DNA from: Clostridia bacterium
GTDB lineage: Bacteria; Bacillota; Clostridia; Oscillospirales; SIG627
Direction: 5' to 3'
DNA: 6,240 bases
Assembly: GCA_017408325.1 (NCBI GenBank)
Contig: JAFQUW010000141.1
Location: 1 to 6,240 of the forward strand
Part shown: piece by piece, positions 5,881-6,240 of the stretch
How positions within the stretch are numbered: position 1 is the stretch's first letter
Layout of the letters: every line of letters starts with the position of its first letter
Notes under the pieces: model-generated
The model's database searches: none
Told to the model about the DNA's origin: nothing
What the model saw: only the letters and a program-made list of their open reading frames with translations
Translations under genes and position numbers: made by a program

Positions 5881-6240
5881 ATGGAAAAGAAGATTTTGAT
5901 CGAGACCTCCGCCCGCCACGTTCATCTTTCCCGTGAGGATATGGACGTCCTTTTCGGTAAGGGTGCCGAACTGACGGTGAAGAAGGATCTCTCCCAACCC
6001 GGTCAGTACATCAGCTTTGAACGCGTGGATGTTGTCGGCCCGAAGAAGACCATTGCCTCCGTCGGCATCATCGGTCCTCTGCGCCCCCACACGCAGGTTG
6101 AGGTTTCTCTGACCGATGCGCGCACCCTCGGCGTTTCTGCCGCCGTGCGTGAATCCGGTAAGACGGAAGGAACCGAAGGCATCAAGCTCGTCGGACCTGC
6201 CGGTGAAGTGGAACTGCCTGACGGTGTGATCGCCGCGAAG
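5881..6240 (+). CDS. pduL: Phosphate acyltransferase, PduL family (5' part only)
   Basis: The first 120 codons of an open frame that runs off the right edge. PduL enzymes exchange acyl groups between CoA and phosphate (propionyl-CoA or acetyl-CoA to acyl-phosphate). This feeds an acyl kinase that makes ATP. Family marks in order: 'SARHVHLS' (10-17), whose two histidines (13 and 15) belong to the zinc-binding motif; 'DLSQPGQ' (36-42); 'VVGPKKTI' (51-58); 'GPLRPHTQVEVSLTDA' (65-80); 'LGVSAAVRESG' (83-93); and 'GIKLVGPAGEV' (100-110). The second His-rich motif should follow just after the window ends. The protein starts only about 10 residues before the core, so it lacks the N-terminal extension that targets PduL to microcompartments. 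A cytoplasmic role in acetate or propionate fermentation is thus more likely. AAAGGGA 10 nt upstream supports the ATG. Acetyl versus propionyl preference cannot be read from this fragment. Confidence 0.94.
   Translation, partial: MEKKILIETSARHVHLSREDMDVLFGKGAELTVKKDLSQPGQYISFERVDVVGPKKTIASVGIIGPLRPHTQVEVSLTDARTLGVSAAVRESGKTEGTEGIKLVGPAGEVELPDGVIAAK

Overview
The window looks like chromosomal DNA from a member of the Bacillota, most probably a Clostridia-type anaerobe. Four things suggest this: a PyrK/PyrD pair (class 1B, NAD-linked dihydroorotate dehydrogenase), a threonyl-tRNA synthetase of the subtype with 'PMTCPFQ' where the E. coli type has 'PMNCPGH', strong Shine-Dalgarno sites, and TTGACA/TATAAT promoters in AT-rich gaps between fairly GC-rich genes. 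No mobile element, CRISPR array, rRNA or tRNA was seen. The exact lineage cannot be fixed from this sequence.

Left part, minus strand (5010 down to 1): a tightly packed four-gene run, read in the order 715-aa glycoside-hydrolase-like protein -> thrS -> pyrK -> pyrD (cut by the left edge). The junctions are a 4-bp ATGA overlap, a 9-bp gap in which the RBS overlaps the preceding stop codon, and a second ATGA overlap. This implies one co-transcribed, translationally coupled operon. It starts from a perfect-consensus promoter (TTGACA, 17 bp, TATAAT) at 5058-5086, with a leader of only about 40 nt. There is no room for the T-box often found upstream of thrS in Bacillota. The leader holds an 18-bp palindrome immediately before the ribosome binding site.

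Middle (5011-5180): a divergent intergenic region. It holds the minus-strand promoter, the palindrome, a long A/T-flanked hairpin whose loop contains the minus-strand -35 box, and an extended -10 promoter for the plus-strand gene.

Right part, plus strand: a 204-aa four-helix membrane protein of unknown function. After an 85-bp gap with its own good promoter comes the first 120 codons of a PduL-type phosphate acyltransferase, cut by the right edge.

How the genes fit together: pyrK and pyrD form one enzyme that oxidises dihydroorotate with NAD+, thrS charges tRNA-Thr, and PduL interconverts acyl-CoA and acyl-phosphate. The lead gene of the operon is the most intriguing. It is a cytoplasmic protein with an apparent TIM-barrel glycosidase-like core and, at its N-terminus, two tandem copies of a helix-turn-helix-like module. 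Its function is unknown to me.
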